64,000 nt of DNA, taken from Ignavibacteria bacterium. Lineage in GTDB: Bacteria > Bacteroidota > Ignavibacteria > SZUA-365. A program made the translations under genes and the position numbers. The stretch is from NCBI GenBank assembly GCA_016720835.1, contig JADKJW010000011.1, positions 62,001 through 126,000 on the forward strand, written 5' to 3'. The notes under the pieces are model-generated. The model searched no databases and was not told the DNA's origin. It was given only the letters and a program-made list of their open reading frames with translations. How positions within the stretch are numbered: the first letter of the stretch is position 1; every line of letters begins with the position of its first letter. Below, piece by piece: positions 41,858 through 49,895 of the stretch.

Positions 41858-43021
41858 ATGAAAACAATGGGTGAAGTTTCTTTGACCCAATTAAACGTGT
41901 TACTGCAAAGTTTTCAAGGCATGTATCGGTCAAGGTGTCAGGACCGTACATTCATGCAAATTGCGGGATATCCGCACCTCGAAAATGTTGCAAGCAATAT
42001 TCTGCAATTCTACTTTGATCCGAAACAACCTCACGGACTCCAAGGTCTTTTCATTGAGACTTTGTTCAAGCTTCTGACCGTGAAAAGCGTGGAGGCGACA
42101 CAGCGTGATGCACGCAAGGAAACATTGAGCGGAGGACAGCTCATCGAATATGAGCAAGTTGAAGTCCATCGAGAAGTCGCAACCACAGAGGATAAGCGTA
42201 TTGATTTGCTGATTGTCACTGAGACCTTCGTAATCGCGATTGAGAACAAGATCTACAGCACTAAGGGTAATCCATTCGAGCACTACAGGGACCATCTCAG
42301 GAAACACTATCCAAATCGAATACAGTATGGAGTGTTTCTATGCCTCCGACAACCCGCGGATTGTGTCAGGAAGGCAGTAGATTCGAGTACTTTCGAGATA
42401 ATCAGTTATCAGAGATTTTTCCAATCAATTCTTGCAAACCTCGGTTCAGTGGTCTTGCACGCAAGGGAGCCGTATCTAACGCATCTTCGCGATTTCATAT
42501 CCACGCTCAGACAACTTATCCCGGGTACAACGATGGATCCAAAAATGCTCTCGTATTTCCAGGAAAACCGAAAACAAGTTGAGGAATTATTGGGAGGAGT
42601 TCAAGAACTTCGTGCCGACATGAAACAGAAGACAACGGAGCTAGCGCAACGCATCGAAGGTGATAATATTGCTCCATTGTTTATACAAGGAGGATGGCAG
42701 CCCCAAATAGAACTGTACGATCTATTATCGTACACTGTGAACCTCCAAAACAATTTGGGATTGCGAGTGAATATTAATTTGAGTCCAAGCGACGGCTGGC
42801 TCGTAAACATTTACGATTACCATATTAAAGGTCGGAGCGAATTGCTGGAGTCATTGTTGAACACGTGTGGTATTTCATGGAAGCCCCGGCAACCGCCCTT
42901 CCGATACGGATATGGAGAATCGATTGCATACGCTGCTGATATCGATCAGATTTGCGAACGACTCGCGGAATTATTTATAAAACTCGGTTCAGGAATCGTT
43001 GCATTGCAGAATACGAAGTAA
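41858..43021 (+). CDS. PD-(D/E)XK nuclease-like protein
   Basis: 387 aa. Starts at 41858 or an in-frame Met nearby. The nuclease core is DLLIVTETFVIAIENKIYST: an Asp, a strand and ExK (IENK), typical of the PDDEXK_4-like proteins found in defence islands. The upstream FIETLFKLLT and downstream HYRDHLRKHYPNRIQYGVFLCL fit the core helices and strands. The C-terminal half (from about residue 240) has a long helix (QKTTELAQRIE) and strands of unknown role. Low GC relative to the core genome. It is 37 bp after the R-M gene; a specific partner or target is not known. Confidence 0.83.
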   Translation: MKTMGEVSLTQLNVLLQSFQGMYRSRCQDRTFMQIAGYPHLENVASNILQFYFDPKQPHGLQGLFIETLFKLLTVKSVEATQRDARKETLSGGQLIEYEQVEVHREVATTEDKRIDLLIVTETFVIAIENKIYSTKGNPFEHYRDHLRKHYPNRIQYGVFLCLRQPADCVRKAVDSSTFEIISYQRFFQSILANLGSVVLHAREPYLTHLRDFISTLRQLIPGTTMDPKMLSYFQENRKQVEELLGGVQELRADMKQKTTELAQRIEGDNIAPLFIQGGWQPQIELYDLLSYTVNLQNNLGLRVNINLSPSDGWLVNIYDYHIKGRSELLESLLNTCGISWKPRQPPFRYGYGESIAYAADIDQICERLAELFIKLGSGIVALQNTK

Positions 43022-43028
43022 TGTGTGA

Positions 43029-43706
43029 ATGCACATCGTGTCCATGATCATTTCTCCAGCCCTTCATAAGCCCCATCCCTTCTACCCCTCCACCATCGGC
43101 GAACTGCTCCACTGGTCCTACGCAAATCTCGCGATGGCGCACGCGGCAATAGCAACAAAGCAGGAGCGGTACGGGCCTGTGCAGTTCATGGTACGAGCGC
43201 GGCTGTACAAGGGACTCAATGCGGGAACGATGAAAATCGGTCCGCTGGCGGATGATGACCGTCTGAAAATGATACTCCCGCAAGCCTGCTGTTATTGTGG
43301 GACGCGGGAGAGACTATCGGCAGACCATCTCATACCGACGAAACGGGGCGGAGCGAATTCGGCAGATAATCTTGTCTGGGCCTGCCGCTCCTGCAACAGT
43401 TCAAAGGGCGCTCTCGATATGCTGGAATGGCTGGGACTCAGGGATGAGTTTCCGCCACTGCTGCTTCTCCGCCGCTACCTCAAACTCGCGATCGAGATCA
43501 GCGCGGGGCTTGACCTCATGAACACACCGCTCGATCAGGCGCCTGCCTTGCCATTTTCATTGAATGCCGTGCCGCTCGTGTATCCGAGAGTATCAGAGCT
43601 GCGGCTTTGGGTGGTGCGTGGGGTGAAGCACGGTTCTCTGAATCTCACTCCACCGCCTCCTGAAGATACACCGCAATCCGCTCCCTGTTCGCGGCCAGAC
43701 TGCTGA
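43029..43706 (+). CDS. HNH endonuclease domain protein
   Basis: 225 aa. The central HNH motif is clear: CCYCGTRERLSADHLIPTKR with the first H/N, then GGANSADNLVWACRSCNSSKG, with paired Cys for a structural zinc. The N-terminal 80 residues and C-terminal Pro-rich tail are not recognised. HNH proteins nick or cut DNA and often accompany restriction systems or mobile elements. It starts 7 bp after the PD-(D/E)XK gene, suggesting one operon, and its last 62 bp overlap the convergent DUF1828-like gene. Confidence 0.85.
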   Translation: MHIVSMIISPALHKPHPFYPSTIGELLHWSYANLAMAHAAIATKQERYGPVQFMVRARLYKGLNAGTMKIGPLADDDRLKMILPQACCYCGTRERLSADHLIPTKRGGANSADNLVWACRSCNSSKGALDMLEWLGLRDEFPPLLLLRRYLKLAIEISAGLDLMNTPLDQAPALPFSLNAVPLVYPRVSELRLWVVRGVKHGSLNLTPPPPEDTPQSAPCSRPDC

Positions 43707-44418
43707 ATTGCTTCTCGCACACGTCGCTGAAGCGGGCGAGATCCTTGCGGTTGATGTTCTCCTGATCTTCGAAGATGGCGAGAGAGCGGTGAGGCAGGTT
43801 CCGAAGTTCGAATTGGAGCAGCGAAATCGTCGCGGTCTGCACGCTGTGATCGGTGGCGAGAGCGAAAACCATGATCGGTTTCGGCATGCCGTTGATCCTG
43901 CAATCGACGGGGTATTTCCCTCCTGGATCGTGAGCCCTATCGCACCAATCGAACGTGATCCGCTCTTCCGCGACCCTGCTGCGAATGAAGGTCTTGAAAT
44001 CCTCCATGAACGTGGATCGAACCCGCTCTCTAGAGAGATAGGACACGTCGGTGATTTTCAATAGGGCTTGAACGTAGCTGAACAGGGCATCGCCGAAGCG
44101 CTCTTCGGGAACGGAGAGACGCAACTCCCCATCCCGGTCTTCCACAGAGAACGCGGCCAAAGCGTTGGCGATGATCTTCTGTCTGCTGCCCTGACGCAGG
44201 TCCTTTTCGTCGAGGTCGTACGTAAGATGCATGTATGTGTGACCCTCGTCGCTCAACACCCACCTGTCCTGTTCCCGTTTCAGCACGACAGCGAGATGAT
44301 CTCCATCCTCGAAGAGAAATGGAGTGAAGACGCGGTAGCGGTCCATGCCTTCCAATGCAAGGCTGACGCGATCTCCCACCTTCTGGCGGAAATCCAGTTC
44401 AATGCCGTCCATCGTCAT
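43645..44418 (-). CDS. DUF1828-like protein
   Basis: 257 aa. N-terminal region (DRYRVFTPFLFEDGDHLAVVL, RWVLSDEGHTYMHL) matches the DUF1828 pattern; the C-terminal half (GMPKPIMVFALATDHSVQ, TISLLQFEL) resembles DUF1829. Function is unknown. The ATG overlaps the stop of the upstream gene (ATGA), so both are translationally coupled. It converges with the HNH gene, overlapping by 62 bp. Such coupling in a defence island suggests a two-gene module, perhaps toxin-antitoxin- or restriction-like, but no toxic motif is seen. Confidence 0.75.
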   Translation of the reverse strand: MTMDGIELDFRQKVGDRVSLALEGMDRYRVFTPFLFEDGDHLAVVLKREQDRWVLSDEGHTYMHLTYDLDEKDLRQGSRQKIIANALAAFSVEDRDGELRLSVPEERFGDALFSYVQALLKITDVSYLSRERVRSTFMEDFKTFIRSRVAEERITFDWCDRAHDPGGKYPVDCRINGMPKPIMVFALATDHSVQTATISLLQFELRNLPHRSLAIFEDQENINRKDLARFSDVCEKQFSSLAANRERIAVYLQEAVE

Positions 44419-44906
44419 GACGCACCTCCCTGGTTGAACAGATCGAGAGTTTCATTTCCCGGGATATGGAATCCACAATCCTGAATGACGCATTGGAGCG
44501 CGCTTCCAAGATCCTGATACCTCGACGTCGCTTCCGCAAAAGAATCCTCCCTGAGTCCGGTCTGCTGATAGCGCTCCGTAGCCTGGTGGATATGGAAATC
44601 GTAGAACCTGTCCGACTCAAGCTTGTTCGTGTGCTCGTGGCTTTTTCCGTTATACCGGCGCAGACGAAATCTGGTTGATGAGTTCGGCGGCAACCATGTC
44701 AGGATGATCGAAAAATCCAGATGGTTGTAAGACGATTGACGAAGGATCAATGCGAACTCGTTGCCTTTGACGCCAGTCATCTCGAGTTCGCGTTCACTGT
44801 GCCCGTGCTTTGGATTGAGCTTCACCTTCTGTCTGTAATCGGATGGCAGGACTTTCTCCTCCGCGATGAGATCTGCGATTTCGCTATCTGAAAGTCGTAC
44901 CGCCAC
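44415..44906 (-). CDS. Unknown protein, partner of the DUF1828-like gene
   Basis: 163 aa from a GTG start (complement 44904-44906), preceded by GGAG at proper spacing; an ATG at 45005 adds 33 residues with no clear reason. Begins RLSDSEIADLIAEEKVLPSDY. Polar strands follow: NEFALILRQSSYNHLDFSIILTW, RFRLRRYNGKSHEHTN. Charged His-rich end (SDRFYDFHIHQATERYQQ). I do not recognise the family. Stop overlaps the start of the next gene by 4 bp. Confidence 0.7.
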   Translation of the reverse strand: MAVRLSDSEIADLIAEEKVLPSDYRQKVKLNPKHGHSERELEMTGVKGNEFALILRQSSYNHLDFSIILTWLPPNSSTRFRLRRYNGKSHEHTNKLESDRFYDFHIHQATERYQQTGLREDSFAEATSRYQDLGSALQCVIQDCGFHIPGNETLDLFNQGGAS

Positions 44907-45112
44907 GTGCTTACTCCAGGGGTGATGGCGTGATTCTGTGTGAGCGAATCTAATGAAAAAATCCAGAATTGTTTGCGGTCTTCCATGCGCTGTTTTAATC
45001 CACACGCCCCGGAGAGTTCGTCTTCGGAGCGTGCGCGCAACTGATACTCCCGTCCCGCGGCCGGGGTGATCAGTCCCGGCGCACGGAGCGGTGTGTCTGG
45101 AGGTGTATCAGA

Positions 45113-45883
45113 CTATTCTTTTGAAACGGGCGCGACGGCGGGCTGCGCCGCGGGAGCGGGGGCCGCGACGGCATTGCCGTTCCCGTTCCCCGCGGCGGCG
45201 GGTGTCTCGCTCTCAGCGGAACTGCGACGGCTGCGCGGGCCGATGGACTTGGCGCTGCGCAGGGCGTGGTAGTTCTCGTAGAAGGCGGGATGCGCCTCGC
45301 GGAGGTGCTCCACCATGGCATCGAGTTCGAAATCGAGGAGATCGTCGGTGGCGTCGAAGAGGCCGGCGAGTTCGGAGCGCGTCACCTTGCGGTCGGCCAG
45401 GCTGCCCTCGCGCGTCTCGAGCGACTTCGAGAAGGCGGCGATGGCCTCGCGATATTTGCGGAGCACGTCATCGGTGAGACCATACTGCGCCACGGCCGGG
45501 GAGTGCGACACGGCTTCGTTGAGGAAGATGCCGGCCTGCGTGCTCAGCTCGGAGTCGCGCAGCTGATTGAGTCGCCAGCGCTCCACCGAGGCCTTGGCCA
45601 GGGTCTCGACGAGGCCGTTGCGCTTCGCGTAGGCGCGGAGGGAATCCACGACGAGGCACATCTGGCTGAAGAGTTTCTCCTCGGCGTCGTGCTTCACGTC
45701 GGTCTTGCCCGCCGTGACGCTGCCCTGCCGGTGGGCGCCCTGCTCGATGGCTTCATGGTTTCTCTTGAAATCCGCGACGATTGCCGGAATCGCCTCGACG
45801 CCGGCGAGGATGTCCGTCTGCCCGTCGAGGAAGTCGTCGAGCGCCCGGTACATGGTCAACTTTTGCAGTTGGGGGGTGGTCAT
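45113..45883 (-). CDS. Conserved unknown helical protein
   Basis: 256 aa from the ATG complementary to 45881-45883 (AAGGACA ribosome site). Entirely helical by appearance: KLTMYRALDDFLD, VERWRLNQLRDSELSTQAG, YGLTDDVLRKYREAIAAFSKSL-type heptads, LAGLFDATDDLLDFELDAMV, AFYENYHALR. The layout resembles a family common in Bacteroidota described only as hypothetical, with a Pro/Ala-rich low-complexity C-terminus (about 215-256). No signal peptide. Function unknown. It borders the 1.3 kb gene-free stretch with the 21-bp array. Confidence 0.75.
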   Translation of the reverse strand: MTTPQLQKLTMYRALDDFLDGQTDILAGVEAIPAIVADFKRNHEAIEQGAHRQGSVTAGKTDVKHDAEEKLFSQMCLVVDSLRAYAKRNGLVETLAKASVERWRLNQLRDSELSTQAGIFLNEAVSHSPAVAQYGLTDDVLRKYREAIAAFSKSLETREGSLADRKVTRSELAGLFDATDDLLDFELDAMVEHLREAHPAFYENYHALRSAKSIGPRSRRSSAESETPAAAGNGNGNAVAAPAPAAQPAVAPVSKE

Positions 45884-46090
45884 GAGCTGTGTCCTTGGAA
45901 TGGTGAGAGGATAAGTGACACCGCGTACGTCGGTGTATGTATGGTTGTATCGAACTTCCATCCGTCACTTTTCGGCTCTCGTCGTCGCCGTGTACCCGTT
46001 ACACTCACGAACCCCTCGGAATGTTCCCGGTGTATTGAAAAAAACCGTCGAATCCTCGCATGTGGTTGATATTTATGGATTAAAAAACTT

Positions 46091-46571
46091 CATCGGACCT
46101 GATATCGGCCAAAACACGCCATTTTGAAAGTCGATCGGGACAAAAAAATTTTCCATCGACTCAAAAAAAAATCCAATCACGAAAAAAAATTTCTGATCGA
46201 GACAAAAACAGGTTCGATCGAGGCAAAAAAAATCCCGATCGGTCCAATCAAAAAACTGATCGGGGCATATGAGAAGCGCAACACGTCGGCGGGATGCCGA
46301 ACACGTCATTCAAAAATCCGATCAGTCCATTTCAAAAACCGATCATTCCATCCAGGAAACCGATCGGTCCATTTCGAGAACCGATCACGCCATTCAAAAT
46401 ACCGAATGGCCCATTTCAAAAATCCAACGCCTTTCCAGCGTATGCATCAGGCCGAAAAAAAATTGCATCAGTCCAACTGGAAGTCGAAAGCGTCCATCTG
46501 AAAAACGCAACCGTCCGTCTGAAAACCGCATCAGTCCATCTGAAAAACTCGACGGCTCTTCCGAGCCGTTC
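46091..46571. repeat. 21-bp-periodic repeat array with phased A-tracts and GATC
   Basis: About 23 consecutive degenerate units of 21 bp (two are 20 bp), consensus GATCGGTCC followed by ATTTCAAAAACC. GATC starts units at 46133, 46195, 46216, 46237, 46258, 46320, 46341, 46362 and 46383; most units contain an A-tract. The last units (46446-46550) drift to ATCAGTCCA/TCTGAAAAAC. It ends with hairpin ACGGCTC / GAGCCGT (loop TTCC) at 46552-46569. Units are contiguous, with no spacers. Confidence 0.85.
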
Positions 46572-46662
46572 AAGTGCTTGCGCAGGAGGGATGAAGAGGC
46601 GAGCGCCGGGACTGCACGGGTTTTTGTGTACAGGAAGGGATAGCGAGGCTCGCGCGAAGTGC

Positions 46663-46770
46663 GGAATCGGACAAGCGGGACGCTTGTCCCCACCCGGAAA
46701 AAGTCTTTCCGCTCCACCACTCCATCACTCCAGTACTCCGGAATCGGCCGACAGGGACGCCGGCCCCGGC
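46663..46770. repeat. Composite repeat (GGAATCGG / CTCCAGTACTCC units)
   Basis: GGAATCGG, then hairpin GGGAC/GTCCC, CACCCGGAAAA and an ACTCCAGTACTCC tail. A second, shorter unit starts at 46740 with the GCCGGCC-type hairpin. Same elements recur at 49693-49860. Confidence 0.75.
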
Positions 46771-46804
46771 GGCGCTCCGAATGCCGCTTGTAGCCTGGAC
46801 GGCC

Positions 46805-46830
46805 AGATCCTTCACTGCGTTCAGGATGAC
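46805..46830. repeat. Dispersed intergenic hairpin-type repeat
   Basis: Sequence AGATCCTTCA...TCAGGATGAC, a motif seen widely between genes in many bacteria; read on the minus strand it begins GTCATCCTGA. Confidence 0.5.
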
Positions 46831-47223
46831 GTGCCACAAATGTCGGTACATGATCGGCAGCCGGTGTCCTCACCCGGCAGGAATTTCAGACCTGCACGGA
46901 ATCGGCGGAAAATTTTTCAGCATTCCGGTTGCACTGAACCAGGATGCCAGCGGTTTAGCGTTGTTTATAGGAGAGTTACGCGTCAGTAGCGGTTTCTGGC
47001 ACGTATATGGCATCACTTTCATCGGGTTACCAAGTCTGTTTTTATGTAGCCCCGGATCGGAAGGAACATCCTCGGAGAATCTGCTGGACGCAACACGCGT
47101 CCAGTTGCAGGAAACTCCCAGTCTGCTCGAGGCGCAATGCCCCGGCAGAGACGCAGGTGAGAGCGCGTCGATGTGCCAGCCGCAAAAGAATCAATCACAC
47201 CTTATCTGATGAGAGGACGTGCG

Positions 47224-49473
47224 ATGAATTATTCCGCGCTACTGAATGGAAGGACGCGCTCGTTTGGGCTGCTCCTTCTTGTTGCCTTCCTGTTTCTGGC
47301 CACCTTCGCCTTTGCGCAGCCGGGCGGCGGAGAAGCACTCAAATTTCAGAACGGGAACTACCTCGACCATGGCGACTTCGCGTATTTCGGCAATGCCGAC
47401 GTATTGAGCAACGGCGTCACCAACCTCAACAAGCTCACCGTCGCCGCCTGGGTGAAGTGGACCATCGATCCGCAGGATGCGGCGTATCCCGCCACGAACG
47501 GGCACGAGATCAACGAAGGCAGGCGAGCCACCATCATCGCGAAGGAACGGTATCACTCGCGGGACTACGGCCAGTTCTGGATGCAGCATACGTCCAGCAA
47601 CGGACAATTCGAGTTCTCGATACGGAACATGACGAACCGCTATACAGTGTCGGCCTACGCTCCCGAGCAGGACAAGTGGTACTACGTCGTCGGCGTGTAC
47701 GATGGCGCCCTCTCGTCGGCGCGGCTGAAACTCTACATCAACGGAAGTCTCGTTGCTTCAGCAAATGCGAGCAGTGGAAACATCTATTCCCACACCGCTG
47801 CCGACCGCATGTGCATCGGCCGCTCGCCGAGCGGTTACCGGTTGTTCACGGGACACATCGATGAAGTGCGGATCTGGCGGCTCGCGCTGACACAGGCACA
47901 GATCCGCGAGCAGATGTTCATGAAGGGCAGCATCACCATCAGCCCGACCACGAACCTGAAAGCGTACTACAACATGGAGACCGTGAGCTACGGCTCCGTC
48001 GCCAATGCGGCTGGCATCAACTATCACGGCGAGTACATGACGGGTCTCGTGGACGTGCATTCCTTCGAGACGACGCCCGATCACACGGTGACGGACACCG
48101 ACAAGAGCTGGTCAACGTCGCCGCAGACCTGGGCGCCGATCACCGCGCTCATTTCCACACCGCCGGATCCTGACGAGTACGCCGATTTTCCGAAGGCACT
48201 GTGGACAGTCGGCGGCATGGGTGTCGGCGATTCCATGGCCATTCAGGGCAACACGGCGACGACCATCACGCTCATGGATTCGGATCCCGTCAACGGCACG
48301 CCGTTCTGGTCCGTCGATCCGGAAATCGACAACTACGGCAATCCGTCGACGAACAATTACATGACGTGGTTCGGCATCTATGATCCGCTCGAAACGAACT
48401 CACGGACCACGTCATATGCGCCGATCGGCACCTCGGAACTGAACAATGTGACGTACTTCAACTTTGCCGGCATTACGTCGTCGCTGCCGGCGTCCTTTGG
48501 CTCTTCCCTGCTGACCATCACCGGCACTTCCGTGCCGACAGACGCGAGTCTGGTCTTCGCGAACGACAGCGCGGATGTGTCGCTGATCTCGTACAACGTT
48601 CCGGCATCGACAACCCCGCCGATACTCAGCAGGCTGAACAGGGTGTGGCGCGTGGAAGTGACGGGCGCGGTGACCGCGACGTACGTGTTCAACTGCCACT
48701 TCGGTTACGGCCTGCACAACCAGATCGGCGACTGGCAGCATCTGCGCATCATCGACAATCCCAATGGCGCGTATAATTTCAATGTCGCGACGCTTGTCGC
48801 CGGCACGTATACGTTCACCGACAGCATGCTCACCGTCTCAGGAGTAACACTTGACCCGGGTGTACACTATATCACGCTCGGCTCCTCCGATGCCGGCACC
48901 CCGCTGCCTGTGGAACTCGCCAGCTTCACCGCGCGTGTCCGGCAGTCGGATATTCTCCTGGACTGGGAGACGATAAGCGAAAAGAACAACTATGGCTTCA
49001 ACGTGGAGAAGGCGCTGGAACATTCACCGCAGGTGTGGACTGAAATCGGTTTTGTCGAGGGAAACGGAACGGTGGACATCCGCAAGCAGTATCGCTTTGT
49101 CGACAATGCGCTGCCCGTCGGGAAGGCGTATTACCGCCTGAAGCAGATCGATCGCGACGGCACCTTCGCGTATTCCGACATCGCGACCGTCACGGGCTCG
49201 GCCGCTCCGCTTGCGTCCCTGCTGAACACGTTCCCGAATCCCGTGCGCGGTGCGGCGACAATCTCCTTCGTCACGTCTCGTGAGACGCCCGTCACCGTCA
49301 CCGTACATAACATGCTGGGTAAATGCGTCCAGACGCTCTGCGACAACCGCCTGTTCACTTCCGGCGCGCAGTCCCTGCAACTCAACGCCACCGGACTGCA
49401 GCCCGGCTCCTATGTGCTTCAGCTCCGCACCGCGGACGGCACTCTGGCGCGGCCGCTCCTGATAGCCCGGTAA
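47224..49473 (+). CDS. LamG-domain secreted protein with T9SS sorting domain
   Basis: 749 aa from the ATG at 47224 (GAGAGGA ribosome site). Signal peptide FGLLLLVAFLFLATFAFA. LamG-type domain (about 25-240): LKFQNGNYLDHG, LTVAAWVKW, QFWMQH, WYYVVGVYDGA, LKLYINGSLVASA, and GHIDEVRIWRLALTQAQIRE. The middle is beta-rich (about 245-560) and fits no family I can name. The C-terminal part has DILLDWETISEKNNYGF and a T9SS sorting domain (LNTFPNPVRGAATISF, VTVHNMLGKCV, GLQPGSYVLQLRT). Expected as an exported carbohydrate-binding or adhesive protein. Confidence 0.9.
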   Translation: MNYSALLNGRTRSFGLLLLVAFLFLATFAFAQPGGGEALKFQNGNYLDHGDFAYFGNADVLSNGVTNLNKLTVAAWVKWTIDPQDAAYPATNGHEINEGRRATIIAKERYHSRDYGQFWMQHTSSNGQFEFSIRNMTNRYTVSAYAPEQDKWYYVVGVYDGALSSARLKLYINGSLVASANASSGNIYSHTAADRMCIGRSPSGYRLFTGHIDEVRIWRLALTQAQIREQMFMKGSITISPTTNLKAYYNMETVSYGSVANAAGINYHGEYMTGLVDVHSFETTPDHTVTDTDKSWSTSPQTWAPITALISTPPDPDEYADFPKALWTVGGMGVGDSMAIQGNTATTITLMDSDPVNGTPFWSVDPEIDNYGNPSTNNYMTWFGIYDPLETNSRTTSYAPIGTSELNNVTYFNFAGITSSLPASFGSSLLTITGTSVPTDASLVFANDSADVSLISYNVPASTTPPILSRLNRVWRVEVTGAVTATYVFNCHFGYGLHNQIGDWQHLRIIDNPNGAYNFNVATLVAGTYTFTDSMLTVSGVTLDPGVHYITLGSSDAGTPLPVELASFTARVRQSDILLDWETISEKNNYGFNVEKALEHSPQVWTEIGFVEGNGTVDIRKQYRFVDNALPVGKAYYRLKQIDRDGTFAYSDIATVTGSAAPLASLLNTFPNPVRGAATISFVTSRETPVTVTVHNMLGKCVQTLCDNRLFTSGAQSLQLNATGLQPGSYVLQLRTADGTLARPLLIAR

Positions 49474-49475
49474 CG

Positions 49476-49607
49476 ACGCTTTCCCATGGCTGACGCCATG
49501 GGATGGAGAATGCCGTTCGCCGGAGGCGGACTCGCCAAGGTCCGTGGCACCACGCTTTCCCAGGGCTGACGCCCTGGGTTGGGGAATGCCGTCCGCCTCC
49601 GGCGGAC
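49476..49607. repeat. Tandem 76-bp hairpin repeat, two copies
   Basis: Copies start at 49476 and 49552. Each has two hairpins: CCCATGG/CCATGGG (49483-49502) and CCCAGGG/CCCTGGG (49559-49578), both with loop CTGACG, followed by GTTCGCC/GGCGGAC (49515-49531) and GTCCGCC/GGCGGAC (49591-49607). Stem bases co-vary between copies. Confidence 0.85.
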
Positions 49608-49692
49608 TGAATCAAGCGCTGTCATGTGCCACATCCACGCGGCCGAAGGCCCGGTGCGAGGACTCAGCATGACGGGCGAGAGAATCCTGTCC

Positions 49693-49860
49693 GGAATCAG
49701 CCGGCAGGGACGCCGGCCCCACCCGGAAAGGTCTTTCTACTCCAGTACTCCAACACTCCAGTACTCCGGAATCGGACAGGCGGGACGCTTGTCCCCACCC
49801 GGAAAAGTCTTTCTACTCCAGTACTCCGGAATCGGCCGGCAGGGACGCCGGCCCCACCCC
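49693..49860. repeat. Composite repeat cluster downstream of the LamG gene
   Basis: Three units starting GGAATC at 49693, 49768 and 49828 (about 75, 60 and 33 bp). Each holds a short hairpin (GCCGGC-type or GGGAC/GTCCC), CACCCGGAAA, and ACTCCAGTACTCC. The last is truncated next to the NDH-2 stop. Confidence 0.75.
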
Positions 49861-49895
49861 GCGGTCTTCTTTCACCTTCACCCTTCACCATTCCC

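Larger units (their letters stand above)
45884..47223. other. Gene-free stretch of about 1.3 kb
   Basis: Holds the promoter of the helical protein (45884-46000), the 21-bp-periodic array (46091-46571), composite repeats (46663-46770), a hairpin repeat of common type (46805-46830) and the leader of the LamG/T9SS gene. The open frames inside the array are open on all three plus frames and match no family, so none is called as a gene. Confidence 0.7.

Noticed and set aside
37528..45000. Prophage or integrative element boundaries
   Set aside because: No integrase, tRNA or direct repeats seen at the edges.
46091..46571. CRISPR array
   Set aside because: Units are contiguous and degenerate, without unique spacers, and no cas genes are present.
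46294..46989. Repeat-protein gene over the 21-bp array
   Set aside because: All three frames are open in parts, two units break the frame, no ribosome site, and the tail runs through hairpin repeats.
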